In this document: in pieces, positions 51,696 through 60,558 of the stretch | How positions within the stretch are numbered: the first letter of the stretch is position 1 | Layout: every line of letters starts with the position of its first letter | From: Eggerthella timonensis | GTDB taxonomy: Bacteria > Actinomycetota > Coriobacteriia > Coriobacteriales > Eggerthellaceae | Direction of reading: 5' to 3' | Assembly (NCBI RefSeq): GCF_900184265.1 | Contig: NZ_FXXA01000002.1 | Location: 1,386,918-1,450,917 of the forward strand | Length of the DNA stretch: 64,000 nt | Notes under the pieces: generated by a model | The model's input: the letters and a program-made list of their open reading frames with translations, nothing else | Databases searched by the model: none | What the model was told of the DNA's origin: nothing | Made by a program: the position numbers and the translations under genes

Positions 51696-53342
51696 CTAGC
51701 AGGCCGGCTCGCCTTCGCCGTAGACGCAGCATTGCGATTTCCCGGCGCGTTTGGCGCGGTAGAGCGCCTCGTCGCTATGCCTGATGAGGTCGTCGATGGA
51801 GAAGTTCGGGTCGTCGGACGTCACGATGCCGACGCTGCCCGTGAGCGAGCGGGCGTACCCGTCGACCTTCGAGCGCTCGCTCATGCTCGCGAGCAGCGTT
51901 TCCGCCTGCTCGCGCAATTCGCCCGCATCGTGCTTGCCGAACACCGCCACCACGAACTCGTCGCCGCCCCACCTGATGGCGAGGCCTTCCGGGAACGCCG
52001 CGCGCAGCATGGTGCCCACCCTCAGAAGCGCTTCGTCGCCCATCGCGTGCCCGAAGCGATCGTTGATCTCTTTGAAGTCGTCGAGGTCGAGCGTGATGAG
52101 CGACAGCGGCTCGGTACGGTCGCGCTCCTCAAGGTATTCGTAGAAGTAGCGGCGGTTGTACAGGCCGGTCAGGTAGTCGGTGCGCGCGCTCATGACGGCA
52201 CGCTCCTCGAGCTTGCGCGCCTCCGTCACGTCGCGGTAGATGCGCATCTGGCCCGTCTTGTTGTCGAACACGTCAACGATGGGGGTCTTGCTCATCTCGA
52301 GCACCTTGCGTTCGCCGCCGATCACGGCCTCGAACTCGCGATCCTCGTGGATCTCGCGTTGCTGGGCGAGATCGTCGCCGAACACGATGCGCCGCCAATC
52401 CTTGATGTGCCCGCCGATGATGCGATGCCGGTCCACTTTGAAGTACGTCTCGGTCTCGCGGTTCGCGTTGAGGATGATGCCGTCCGCGTCCTCGATAACC
52501 ACCGAAAACGGCAGCGCGTTGATGAGGATGTCCAGCTCGGTGGCGATGTTGCCCAGATCGGTCACGTCGTGCGCGATGCCCACGGTGCCCATCGTGCGCC
52601 CGTCCTCGTCGAACAGGGGAGACTTGTACGTCTTGAATTGCCGCATGCCCCGCTTCGTCTTCACCTGCTCGTCGAACAGGCACGTGTGGCCGGCCTCCAT
52701 CGTCTCGTCCTCGGATTCCAGGCACACGTACTCGCCGGTGGCGTACTCCTCGGGCGTGATGTCCCAGATGTAGTAGTGCCCGCGGCCTTCCACCTGCTGC
52801 TTCGTCTTCTCAACGGTGGAGCAGAACGCATCGTTCACCTTGAGGTGGGATCCGCGCGCGTCTTTGAACCAGATAAGCTCGGGCGTGGAGTCGATGGCGG
52901 TGTCGAGATAGGTGCGGGCCAGGCGCATCTCGGACGCCAGCAGGGCCTCTCGTTGCAGACGGGCGAACTCGAAGGCGAGCCGCGCTTCGTCGAGCGGCGC
53001 CGTCCAGGTCGCGTCCACGAGGGCGTAATCCTCGGCGTCCCAGGCTTCCAGCGTTTCGGCGTCGACGATGACGACGAAAGCGCTGAACGATTCCCCTCGC
53101 TGTTGCCGCCTTTGCGCGGAGAGGGCTTTGAGCGAACGGGAGGGACGCGCTGCGCCGTGCGCCTTCTCGAGCAAGGCGGCGTCGGCGATCACGATGTCGC
53201 CCGCGAGGAACGCGTCGTCGTCCCACGCGTCGTGAGCTACCAGCTCGTGCGTGAAGCGTTCGAAGGGAGCGATGCCGCGCAAGGTCGCGGCAAGCGGATC
53301 GGAGACGCCGAACAGGTTGATGTGAAGCGTTTTCCGGTACAT
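51696..53342 (-). CDS. PAS-GGDEF diguanylate cyclase
   Basis: A 548-residue signalling protein. N-terminal degenerate receiver-like domain (about 1-130), two PAS domains (about 150-290 and 300-390; motifs YFKVDRHRIIGGHIKDWRRI and LEMSKTPIVDVFDNKTGQMR) and a GGDEF domain with the intact active site RWGGDEF (457-463). The RxxD inhibitory site is not at its usual place before GGDEF. It makes cyclic di-GMP in the cytoplasm in response to a PAS signal. The start at 53342 has a purine-rich GGAGAGGGGG upstream. It is divergent from the second NrfD module. Confidence 0.9.
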   Translation of the reverse strand: MYRKTLHINLFGVSDPLAATLRGIAPFERFTHELVAHDAWDDDAFLAGDIVIADAALLEKAHGAARPSRSLKALSAQRRQQRGESFSAFVVIVDAETLEAWDAEDYALVDATWTAPLDEARLAFEFARLQREALLASEMRLARTYLDTAIDSTPELIWFKDARGSHLKVNDAFCSTVEKTKQQVEGRGHYYIWDITPEEYATGEYVCLESEDETMEAGHTCLFDEQVKTKRGMRQFKTYKSPLFDEDGRTMGTVGIAHDVTDLGNIATELDILINALPFSVVIEDADGIILNANRETETYFKVDRHRIIGGHIKDWRRIVFGDDLAQQREIHEDREFEAVIGGERKVLEMSKTPIVDVFDNKTGQMRIYRDVTEARKLEERAVMSARTDYLTGLYNRRYFYEYLEERDRTEPLSLITLDLDDFKEINDRFGHAMGDEALLRVGTMLRAAFPEGLAIRWGGDEFVVAVFGKHDAGELREQAETLLASMSERSKVDGYARSLTGSVGIVTSDDPNFSIDDLIRHSDEALYRAKRAGKSQCCVYGEGEPAC

Positions 53343-53411
53343 GGGCGCCCCCTCTCCTTTTTGTTGAAGCACATTGTACTCCGCTCCGAACGATATGCTA
53401 GAGGTCAAATA

Positions 53412-53484
53412 TTCCCGACGTCTCGATTGTCGGGAAAGCAGCGCTCGCCATGCTATAATACCAATGAATTGCTGTATTGCGACA
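53412..53484. promoter_or_regulatory. Operator-like repeats upstream of the second NrfD module
   Basis: TTCCCGAC-9 nt-GTCGGGAA at 53412-53436 and TTGCGACA at 53477-53484 lie between the divergent cyclase and NrfD genes. TTGCGACA is the reverse complement of TGTCGCAA found at 56031 upstream of Mo operon 3, which suggests a shared regulator, perhaps the GntR protein encoded at 55420. Confidence 0.4.
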
Positions 53485-53509
53485 ATTCGCGAAGGGGACG
53501 GGGCGTCGC

Positions 53510-54424
53510 ATGTTCAACGCGCTCACGATATGCTATCTCTTCCTGGGCGGAACCGGCGCCGGCGCCCTCGCCGTGCTCTGCGTGCTGGAATGCGCCCGCG
53601 TCATGCGGTGGCGCGCGCTCGCGATGCCCGAGGAGTTCTTCGCCCGGGCATGGCCCGTCTGCACGGTGACGCTGGCGGTGGGCGTCCTGTGCCTGTTCGT
53701 GGACCTCGGCCGCCCCGACCGCCTGGTTCATCTGCTGACCTCGCCCGAGCCGTCGGCGATGGCGGTCGGGTCGTTCGCGCTTGCGGCGGCGTTGGTTCTT
53801 GCGGCGACGTTCTCGGCGTTCGCGCTGTTCGACGGCGTGCGCCTGTCGCGCATGGCGGTCGTGTGCCTGGCGGCGGCGGGCATCGCCGCGGCGGGTGCGA
53901 CGACGGCCTACACCGGCGTGCTGCTGGAGAGCCTCGCGTCGGTGCTGCTGTGGCGCACGCCGCTCGTGCCGACGCTGTTCGTGCTGTCGTCGGCGTCTTG
54001 CGGAATCGCGGTGGCGTTTCTGGCCGCGTCGTTCGTGGAGACGCGGCATCCGTATCGCGGGCCGCTCGTGTGGCTTTCGCGCGTCGACGGCGGGCTCGTC
54101 CTCGTGGAGGCGGGCTGCCTGGCCGCCTTCGTGCTCCTCGCGTTCACGGGCGAGGGCACGGCTGCCGGAGCGCGGGCGTTGGTCGCTGGCGAGCTGGCTC
54201 CCGTGTTCTGGGGCGTGCTCGCGGTGTGCGGCCTCGCCGTGCCGCTCGTGCTCGAGCGCTTCCTGACGCACGGGAACAGCCGCACGCAGCTGCTGTGGAT
54301 CGCGGCGTTGCTGTTGGTTGGAGGGTTTGCGCTGCGCTGGTGCATCGTCGGCGCGGGCGCGTACGATGTGACGCAGGTGCCGGAAGCGCTGTACGGGCTT
54401 GCCGGGTTCGGACAAGCGGGATAG
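53510..54424 (+). CDS. NrfD/PsrC-like membrane protein (second module)
   Basis: A 304-residue membrane protein with about nine helices, paralogous to 27179. MFNALTICYLFLGGTGAGAL, VDLGRPDRLVHLLTSPEPSA and YTGVLLESLASVLLW match the first copy in order and spacing. ATG 53510 follows GGGGACGGGG. It is not next to a ferredoxin gene but is followed by SPFH and GntR genes. It may be an auxiliary quinone-linked anchor for the Mo complex encoded at 56191. Confidence 0.82.
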   Translation: MFNALTICYLFLGGTGAGALAVLCVLECARVMRWRALAMPEEFFARAWPVCTVTLAVGVLCLFVDLGRPDRLVHLLTSPEPSAMAVGSFALAAALVLAATFSAFALFDGVRLSRMAVVCLAAAGIAAAGATTAYTGVLLESLASVLLWRTPLVPTLFVLSSASCGIAVAFLAASFVETRHPYRGPLVWLSRVDGGLVLVEAGCLAAFVLLAFTGEGTAAGARALVAGELAPVFWGVLAVCGLAVPLVLERFLTHGNSRTQLLWIAALLLVGGFALRWCIVGAGAYDVTQVPEALYGLAGFGQAG

Positions 54425-54442
54425 GGGATAAGGAGCGAAGCG

Positions 54443-55414
54443 ATGGCGAAACGACGGGCAAGCGAGCGGTTCGCGAAGGATGCGCCCTACGACGTGCGCG
54501 ACAAGGACGCCGAGATCAGGGCGGCCACCTCGTACGTGCCGCGCAAATCGTCGCGCAACGGCGCGATCATCTTCAACATAGCGGTGTTCATCGCCTCGTG
54601 CACCGTGGTGCTGGGCATCGCGTACGTCGCCACGGGGGCCGTGGGCATCGAGGCCGTCGTGGCCATGCTGCTGGTGGCACTGCTCGTGCTGTCGTCGACG
54701 CACATCGCGCTTTCCTGGGAGAAGGTGGTGGTGCTGCGGTTCGGCAACCTGAACCGCGTCGTGGGACCGGGTTTGTACTTCACCATCCCCATCATCGAGC
54801 ACGGCACCATCCGCGTGGATCAGCGCACCATCGCCACGCCGTTCTATGCCGAGAAGACGCTCACGGCCGATCTCGTGCCCGTCACGGTGGACGCCGTGCT
54901 GTTCTGGGTGGTGTGGGATGCCGAGAAGGCGTGCACCGAGGTGGAAGACTACTACGCGACCGTGTCGTTCCTCGCCCAGACGGCCCTGCGCGAGGCGGTG
55001 GGCCGCTCCACGGTGGCCGAGGTGGCGCTGCGCCGCGACCAGCTGGACGCCGAGATCAAGGATGACATCGAGAAAGAGGCCGCCAGCTGGGGCGTCGACA
55101 TCATCTCGGTGAAGGTGCGCGACATCGTGATACCCGACGAGCTGCAGGAGGTCATGTCGCTGGAGGCGCAGGCCGACCGCGAGAAGAACGCGCGCATGAC
55201 CGTGGCCGGCGTGGAAGCCGAGCTCGCGGAGATGCTGGCCGAGGCTGCGCGCGTCTACGGCGACCCGGAGGCGGCGCTCAAGCTGCGCACCATGCTCATG
55301 CAGTACGACACGGTGAAGAAGTCCAAGGGCACCGTGGTCACCGTGCCCAGCGCCATGAGCGACGGATTCACGGATAGTGCTATGATGAACGGCGACCGAA
55401 CTACTGAGAGATAG
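54443..55414 (+). CDS. SPFH/band-7 (slipin/stomatin-like) membrane protein (second module)
   Basis: A 323-residue slipin, paralogue of 28601. Two hydrophobic segments at about 38-92, then the SPFH domain (ALSWEKVVVLRFGNLNRVVG, VDIISVKVRDIVIPDELQEV, MSLEAQADREKNARM). The helical C-terminus ends with a threonine/serine-rich tail. It is encoded between an NrfD gene and a GntR gene; in the first module the last two are swapped. A role as a membrane scaffold for the neighbouring complex is inferred. Confidence 0.9.
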   Translation: MAKRRASERFAKDAPYDVRDKDAEIRAATSYVPRKSSRNGAIIFNIAVFIASCTVVLGIAYVATGAVGIEAVVAMLLVALLVLSSTHIALSWEKVVVLRFGNLNRVVGPGLYFTIPIIEHGTIRVDQRTIATPFYAEKTLTADLVPVTVDAVLFWVVWDAEKACTEVEDYYATVSFLAQTALREAVGRSTVAEVALRRDQLDAEIKDDIEKEAASWGVDIISVKVRDIVIPDELQEVMSLEAQADREKNARMTVAGVEAELAEMLAEAARVYGDPEAALKLRTMLMQYDTVKKSKGTVVTVPSAMSDGFTDSAMMNGDRTTER

Positions 55415-55419
55415 GCTCT

Positions 55420-55824
55420 ATGAACCCACTCGCCTCATTCGAACTCGACTACAACAGCGGCCTGCCGGTCTGGATCCAGGTGAAGAACCGCATCGCCTAC
55501 CTCATCGGATCGGGCGAGTACAAGACGGGCGACCGTCTGCCCACCGTGCGCGCGTTGGCAGTGGATCTCGACATCAGCTACAACACGGTGAACCGCGCTT
55601 ACATGGACCTCGAGCGCGAGGGCTACATCTCCACGCGCAAGGGGAGGGGCACGTTCGTGGCCGAGCGCCACGCCGTAGGCGCCACCCTCGCCGCCGACAG
55701 CCCCGTCGAGCTGCTGGTGGACGACCTGATCCGCACCTGCGCCAACGCGGGCATGGCCGACGACGACATCCTGGCGCTCGTGCAAGCGAGGCTCGCCCAA
55801 CGGCTCGTAGCCAACGGCCGCTAA
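55420..55824 (+). CDS. GntR-family (YtrA-type) transcriptional regulator (second module)
   Basis: A 134-residue winged-HTH regulator. DYNSGLPVWIQVKNRIAYLI, LPTVRALAVDLDISYNTVNR and REGYISTRKGRGTFV match the first-module GntR closely; the tail is shorter. It starts 5 nt after the SPFH gene. It probably represses or activates its own operon and possibly Mo operon 3; the two GntR paralogues would be expected to read different sites. Confidence 0.9.
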   Translation: MNPLASFELDYNSGLPVWIQVKNRIAYLIGSGEYKTGDRLPTVRALAVDLDISYNTVNRAYMDLEREGYISTRKGRGTFVAERHAVGATLAADSPVELLVDDLIRTCANAGMADDDILALVQARLAQRLVANGR

Positions 55825-55961
55825 GAGCCCGCCGTTCCGTCCCATCGCCGCCATCGCGCCCTACCTCTCGTGGCGCGGGGCCGCGCTCGCGGATCGGGGT
55901 CGACCCACGGCGACCCTCGACTGCCCCGGCGTACGAATCTCCGATCACCCCAGCCCCCCCA

Positions 55962-55977
55962 TGTTTCACGTGAAACA
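55962..55977. promoter_or_regulatory. parS-like ParB-binding palindrome
   Basis: Exact TGTTTCACGTGAAACA in the 366-bp gap between the second GntR gene and Mo operon 3. The following bases ATTCGTTCG are the same as after the site at 770. The part of the gap before it holds nothing recognisable. Confidence 0.75.
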
Positions 55978-56028
55978 TTCGTTCGTTCCATCTCCTCTAT
56001 CCTGCAACTAGGCTAATGGTATACATTG

Positions 56029-56060
56029 AATGTCGCAAGACATTGTGATAATGTGACAAT
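56029..56060. promoter_or_regulatory. Overlapping inverted repeats upstream of Mo operon 3
   Basis: AATGTC-GCAA-GACATT (56029-56044) overlaps ATTGT-GATAATGTG-ACAAT (56042-56060). TGTCGCAA inside the first is shared in reverse with the second-module promoter (53477). The site lies about 130-160 bp before the catalytic gene, the same geometry as the operators of operons 1 and 2. Confidence 0.5.
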
Positions 56061-56065
56061 CAAGG

Positions 56066-56078
56066 ATTTGGCCAATTC
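56066..56078 (+). promoter_or_regulatory. Conserved ATTTGGCCAATTC element, copy 3
   Basis: Identical to 29802 and 34541. A GGGGATATCCTG motif follows at about 56095, as after copy 2. Confidence 0.65.
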
Positions 56079-56190
56079 TTATCAGGTGCGTATCGGGGGA
56101 TATCCTGTAGGATTGCGCTTGCCGGATCGCGTGCTCGACCCGGCAAACATCTCAAGGTGATGTCCTAACTCGAAGTTTCGAGGAGGAGAA

Positions 56191-58689
56191 ATGTCAGGTT
56201 CAGCTTACCTGGATACGGGGATAACACGCCGCAGCTTTCTCAAAACAGCAGGTGCCACAGCAGGCGCTGCTGCTCTTGGCGGAGGGGCTGCGGGGCTGTC
56301 GTCCTTGGCGGTCAGGGGCGAGGCTTTCGCGCAAGAAAGCGGCGGGGAGACCGTGGTCACTACCAGCTGCCGGTCGAATTGCTTTCAAGCTTGCATGCTG
56401 CAAGCTCATATCCGCGATGGCAAAGTGTGCTACATGTCGCGCGGCGATTATCCCGAAGACGAGTATTCGGGCTGTTGCCCCCGCGGTTTGAGCATGCACG
56501 AGCGTGCTTACAGCCGTACGCGGGTGAAGTACCCCATGCGCCGTGTGGGGGAGCGCGGAGGCGACGACTGGGAGCGCATATCTTGGGACGAAGCCATCGA
56601 TGAGATCGTCGACAAGCTGGGATCCGTTCGCGAGCAGTACGGGCCGGGCGCGCTCGCCATCGACACAGGATCGGGTAACTACGGCGCGGTCCAAGGCGGC
56701 GGCGGGATCCTGGGTCTGTTCAAAAACGCTGCCGAGGCGACCAACGTCAACGTATGCTACGATCAGGCATCCGGGCATGGCACGAACCGCGTTATCGGAG
56801 GCGGCATCTGGGGGTACAGCAACGAGCTCAAAAACGTGCTCGATGCAAAACACGTGCTCGTTTGGGGATCCAATCCGGTGAACAGCCAGCCGCAGAGCTG
56901 GCGCCAACTGCGCTTTGCCAAAGAGCGAGGCGCGAAGCTGACGTGCATCGATGCGATGTACTCCACCACGGCTGCCCGCTGCGACGAGTTCGTGCCCGTT
57001 CGCCCCGGCTCTGACCTCATGATCGCGCTCGCCATCCTGAACGATATCGTCTCCCAGGATGCCATCGATGAAGCGAAGGTGAAGAAGACCACGTCGGCAC
57101 CGTTCCTGCTGCGCAAGGACACCGGCCTCATCCTGCGCCGCTCCGATGTCGAGGGCGGCGAGATGGCGGACGTGCGCGATGCCGTCACGCTCAACAAGCC
57201 GGGCTCTATGGCGAACGATCCGGCATTCGTGTGGGATGAGGCAACGGGCTCGCCGGCGCTGTACACCGAGTGCGAAACCCCTGCTCTCGAGGGCTCGTAC
57301 GAGGTGGACGGCATCGAGGTCGAGACGGTGTACACGGCTTTGAAAAAGCACGTTGCCGAGTATACGCTGGAGAAGGCTTCCGAGGTATCGGGTGTGCCGG
57401 TAGAGACCATCGCGGAGCTTTCGCGTATATACAAAGAGGATGGCCCCGTATTTCTCTACGCGGTGTACGGTATCGACCACTATCGCAACGGCCACCTGTT
57501 CATGCAGACTATGGCGCTCATCCACGCGTTGACCGACAACATCTCGCGTCGGGGGTCAAGCTTGGGCGGGTTCAGCTGCTTGGGTGATCAGATGCTCTTG
57601 AATTTCGCAGCCACGGCTGCCAAGTCTGGGAAAAAAGCCTACACCAACATTCCCCAGTGCGATTTGGCGAACGTCGTTTCCTCGGGAAAGCACAAAGGCA
57701 AGGAGTATCCCATCAAGGCGCTCATGTTCGCTTCGTCGAACGGGATGAGCAACTATGCGGAGCAGAACAAGTGGTTCGACGAGGTTCTTCCCAACGTCGA
57801 TTTCGTGCTGACGCTGGAGACCGAGTTCACCGATACCGCTCGCTATTCCGACATCGTGTTGCCTGTAGCGTTTTGGACTGAGGTGAACGAGCTGCGCGTG
57901 AACAACTACGCAAACCCCTTCGTGTTGTACGCCCACAAGGCGATGGAGCCGCTGTACGAGGCGAAGCCCGACTCCGAGGTGATCGCTCGTATCGCAGAAG
58001 GCTTGGGGCTTGCCGACGACGTGCCTTTGCGCACGCCGGAAGAATGGATCGAGCTGCTGCTTGATGGGGCACCCATCAACAAGCGCGGTATCACGCTGGA
58101 TGCATTGCAGGAACATGCGGCATTGCGCGGCGTCGGCTCGGAGGACCAGCCGTTCGTGCGCGGTGCCAACGGTGCGTTCCCCACACCGTCGGGGCGAGCC
58201 GAGCTGTACTGCGAACTGCCTCTTCCCCGTGTGGATTTCGGTCAGAACTGGCAGGAAGCTTCGAAGAAGGAGCGGTTCCCGTACTTCAACCCGCCGACGG
58301 AGAGCTGGGACGATAGCGAAGCTGCCCAGAAGTATCCATTGAGCTACATCCAGCTGCACGAACGATGGAGAACCCATACCCAATGGTTCGCCGTCGAGTC
58401 GTTGCGCGAGCTCGATCCGGAACCGCTTCTGCATCTTTCCCGGGAAGACGCGGCCGAGCGCGGCATCCAGGATGGCGACATCGCTGAGGCGTTCAACGAC
58501 CGAGGTGCCGTCACCATCAAGGCGATCATCGACGATGCGTGCCCGCCGGGGGTGTGCGCCATTCCCAAGGGCTGGCAGCGCAACCAGTTCATCGAGGGAT
58601 GCTACCAAGATTTGACCGGGGCCGAATCAGATCCGATGGCCGTGAACTTCGCGTACTTCGACGCTCGCGTCGACGTCCGGAAGAAGTAA
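56191..58689 (+). CDS. Tat-exported molybdopterin oxidoreductase, DMSO-reductase family (Mo operon 3 catalytic subunit)
   Basis: An 832-residue catalytic subunit. Tat leader ITRRSFLKTAGA (11-22), [4Fe-4S] cysteines C60, C64, C68 and C95 or C96. Unlike the other two Mo subunits, it has YDQAS (190-194), which lines up with the YxxxS stretch holding the serine Mo ligand of DMSO reductase, so Ser194 is a likely ligand. Later motifs are VLVWGSNPVNSQPQSWRQLR and EFTDTARYSDIVLPVAFW. It is closer to classical DmsA-like reductases. The substrate is unknown. GAGGAGG precedes ATG. Ferredoxin, NrfD, CX4CH protein, DUF4405 and TorD genes follow. Confidence 0.93.
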   Translation: MSGSAYLDTGITRRSFLKTAGATAGAAALGGGAAGLSSLAVRGEAFAQESGGETVVTTSCRSNCFQACMLQAHIRDGKVCYMSRGDYPEDEYSGCCPRGLSMHERAYSRTRVKYPMRRVGERGGDDWERISWDEAIDEIVDKLGSVREQYGPGALAIDTGSGNYGAVQGGGGILGLFKNAAEATNVNVCYDQASGHGTNRVIGGGIWGYSNELKNVLDAKHVLVWGSNPVNSQPQSWRQLRFAKERGAKLTCIDAMYSTTAARCDEFVPVRPGSDLMIALAILNDIVSQDAIDEAKVKKTTSAPFLLRKDTGLILRRSDVEGGEMADVRDAVTLNKPGSMANDPAFVWDEATGSPALYTECETPALEGSYEVDGIEVETVYTALKKHVAEYTLEKASEVSGVPVETIAELSRIYKEDGPVFLYAVYGIDHYRNGHLFMQTMALIHALTDNISRRGSSLGGFSCLGDQMLLNFAATAAKSGKKAYTNIPQCDLANVVSSGKHKGKEYPIKALMFASSNGMSNYAEQNKWFDEVLPNVDFVLTLETEFTDTARYSDIVLPVAFWTEVNELRVNNYANPFVLYAHKAMEPLYEAKPDSEVIARIAEGLGLADDVPLRTPEEWIELLLDGAPINKRGITLDALQEHAALRGVGSEDQPFVRGANGAFPTPSGRAELYCELPLPRVDFGQNWQEASKKERFPYFNPPTESWDDSEAAQKYPLSYIQLHERWRTHTQWFAVESLRELDPEPLLHLSREDAAERGIQDGDIAEAFNDRGAVTIKAIIDDACPPGVCAIPKGWQRNQFIEGCYQDLTGAESDPMAVNFAYFDARVDVRKK

Positions 58690-58698
58690 GGGGGAATC

Positions 58699-59316
58699 AT
58701 GCACTACGGAATGGCTATCGATACGCAACGTTGCATAGGCTGTCATTCATGTTCGGTGGCATGTCGTCATACGAACAACGTGCCGGAGGGCAATTGGTGG
58801 AACCGCGTCTACACGGAAGGGGGCGAATGGCAGGACACGCCGAAGGGCTCGTTTCCCGACTTGACGATGTCGTACGTCACCATCGCTTGCCAGCATTGCG
58901 AGAACCCGGCGTGCGTGACCGTTTGCCCAGTCGGCGCGACGTATAAAGATCCGGAGACCGGCGTCGTGCGCCAAGACTACGATAAGTGCATCGGGTGCCG
59001 TATTTGCATGTCGGCGTGCCCGTACCATGGCGTGCGCACGTTCAATTGGGAAGAGCCTTTGTATGTCATGGGCGGCCTCGGAGAAGGGGATGCGCCTACG
59101 CACCAGAAGAACGTCGTTGAAAAATGCACGTTCTGCTATCAGCGTGTGGCTCGCGGAGAGCAGCCTGCCTGCATTTCGGCTTGTCCGGGTCGAGCGCGAG
59201 TCAGCGGCGACTTGGATGATCCCGGCTCTGAGATTTCGAGGCTCTTGCGAGAGCGGTCGCACAAGCAGCTTCTGCCCGAACGCGGCACGAAGCCTTCAGT
59301 CTATTACTTGGTGTAA
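58699..59316 (+). CDS. Four-cluster ferredoxin subunit, DmsB-like (Mo operon 3)
   Basis: A 205-residue protein. Four cysteine groups: CIGCHSCSVAC, CQHCENPACVTVCP, CIGCRICMSACP and CTFCYQRVARGEQPACISACP. It transfers electrons between the Mo subunit and the membrane partners. It is less similar to the operon 1 and 2 subunits than these are to each other. It starts 9 nt after the catalytic gene. Confidence 0.93.
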   Translation: MHYGMAIDTQRCIGCHSCSVACRHTNNVPEGNWWNRVYTEGGEWQDTPKGSFPDLTMSYVTIACQHCENPACVTVCPVGATYKDPETGVVRQDYDKCIGCRICMSACPYHGVRTFNWEEPLYVMGGLGEGDAPTHQKNVVEKCTFCYQRVARGEQPACISACPGRARVSGDLDDPGSEISRLLRERSHKQLLPERGTKPSVYYLV

Positions 59317-59328
59317 GGGGTGGAACCG

Positions 59329-60489
59329 ATGAAATCCGTGGAAGATGTTTTACCTGCTCAGCGATTTAAAGCCATCGTAATTCCGGCTCTTGCAATTGCC
59401 GTCGTCGGCGTGTGCGCATGGGTGTACCAAATCGTCGTTGGAATGGATGCGACGGGCATGAGCGACGCGAACCCATGGGGCTTGTACCTCATGTCGTTCA
59501 TGTTCACCGTCGGAATCGCAGTGGGCGCGCTTGCGGTTGCGACGGTGCCTCGCTTGTGGGGATCGTCGGCCTTCGCTGGATTGTCGAAGCTGGGAGCGTG
59601 GGTTGCGGTGTGCGCTTCCATCCTATCGATCGGCTTGGTGACGATCGACCTGGGCGGTCCTTTGCGCGTGTGGGAGCTGTTCGTCTATTCGAACTTCGCC
59701 TCGCCGCTCATGTGGGATATTTTCGTCCTGCCCGTCTTCTTGATCGTTGCGGTGCTGTATCTGGTAACCCTCGTTCGTGCAGAAGCTGGGAAAGCGAGCA
59801 GTCGCAGCGTGAAGATCGTAGCCGGTGTTGCCCTTGTTGCAGCGATCGCTCTCTGCGTGGTGGACGCGTGGATCTTCGGGTTGCTGCCGGGCCGCGCTTT
59901 GTGGAACACTGCGCTGCTCGTGCCGTGGTTTGCGGTTTCCGCTGTGGTGAGCGGGCTTGCCGTGATAATGGTGCTCGTGTTTCTTTTGAAAGGCTCCGAT
60001 GCGCTTGCGCTTCCTGCGGATGCTCTCAACCGCATGGGGCGGGTGCTCGTCGTGGCTTTGCTTGCCGACCTGCTTTGCTTGCTGGGCGATGTGATGGTGG
60101 GGTCGTATGGGATCGGATTGCATGCCGATGCGATGAACGTGCTGTTTTCGGGCGCCCTCGCTCCTGTGTTCTGGATCGAAGTGGCCGCCGCCGTCATCGC
60201 GATCGTGTTGCTGCTTGCGCGGAAGGCCCCCTGCGCCATCGCCGCCGCTGCCCTCCTTGCGCTCGTTTCGGTGTTCTGCAAGCGCGTTCAGTTTATGATA
60301 TCGGGTTTCTTGGATATGCAAGCACCGTATCCGGGTATCGAGACGGCTGGCTTCGTCAATACGATTCCCCTGGCAACGCCGATGTACGTTCCTTCCTTTG
60401 TCGAGCTCGGCGTGACTGTCGCGGTGCTGTCATTGGGCGTTGCGCTCGTCGTCATCGGCTTGCGCAAGCTGCCGCTTTTCGTTCGCTGA
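59329..60489 (+). CDS. NrfD-family membrane anchor (Mo operon 3)
   Basis: A 386-residue polytopic protein with about ten helices. WVYQIVVGMDATGMSDANPW and GLYLMSFMFTVGIAVGALAV correspond to the NrfD signature of the other anchors, but overall the sequence has diverged clearly. ATG 59329 has AAGGGG at good spacing; a GTG at 59320 is less likely. It is followed, after 69 bp holding an inverted repeat around 60515-60540 (CCCGGGCCGCGGC region), by the CX4CH protein gene. Confidence 0.9.
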   Translation: MKSVEDVLPAQRFKAIVIPALAIAVVGVCAWVYQIVVGMDATGMSDANPWGLYLMSFMFTVGIAVGALAVATVPRLWGSSAFAGLSKLGAWVAVCASILSIGLVTIDLGGPLRVWELFVYSNFASPLMWDIFVLPVFLIVAVLYLVTLVRAEAGKASSRSVKIVAGVALVAAIALCVVDAWIFGLLPGRALWNTALLVPWFAVSAVVSGLAVIMVLVFLLKGSDALALPADALNRMGRVLVVALLADLLCLLGDVMVGSYGIGLHADAMNVLFSGALAPVFWIEVAAAVIAIVLLLARKAPCAIAAAALLALVSVFCKRVQFMISGFLDMQAPYPGIETAGFVNTIPLATPMYVPSFVELGVTVAVLSLGVALVVIGLRKLPLFVR

Positions 60490-60558
60490 TCATCGTCGAA
60501 CCAAGATCATCTAGCCCCGGGCCGCGGCTCGCGCGGCGCCGGGGTGCAGGAGGAACGT

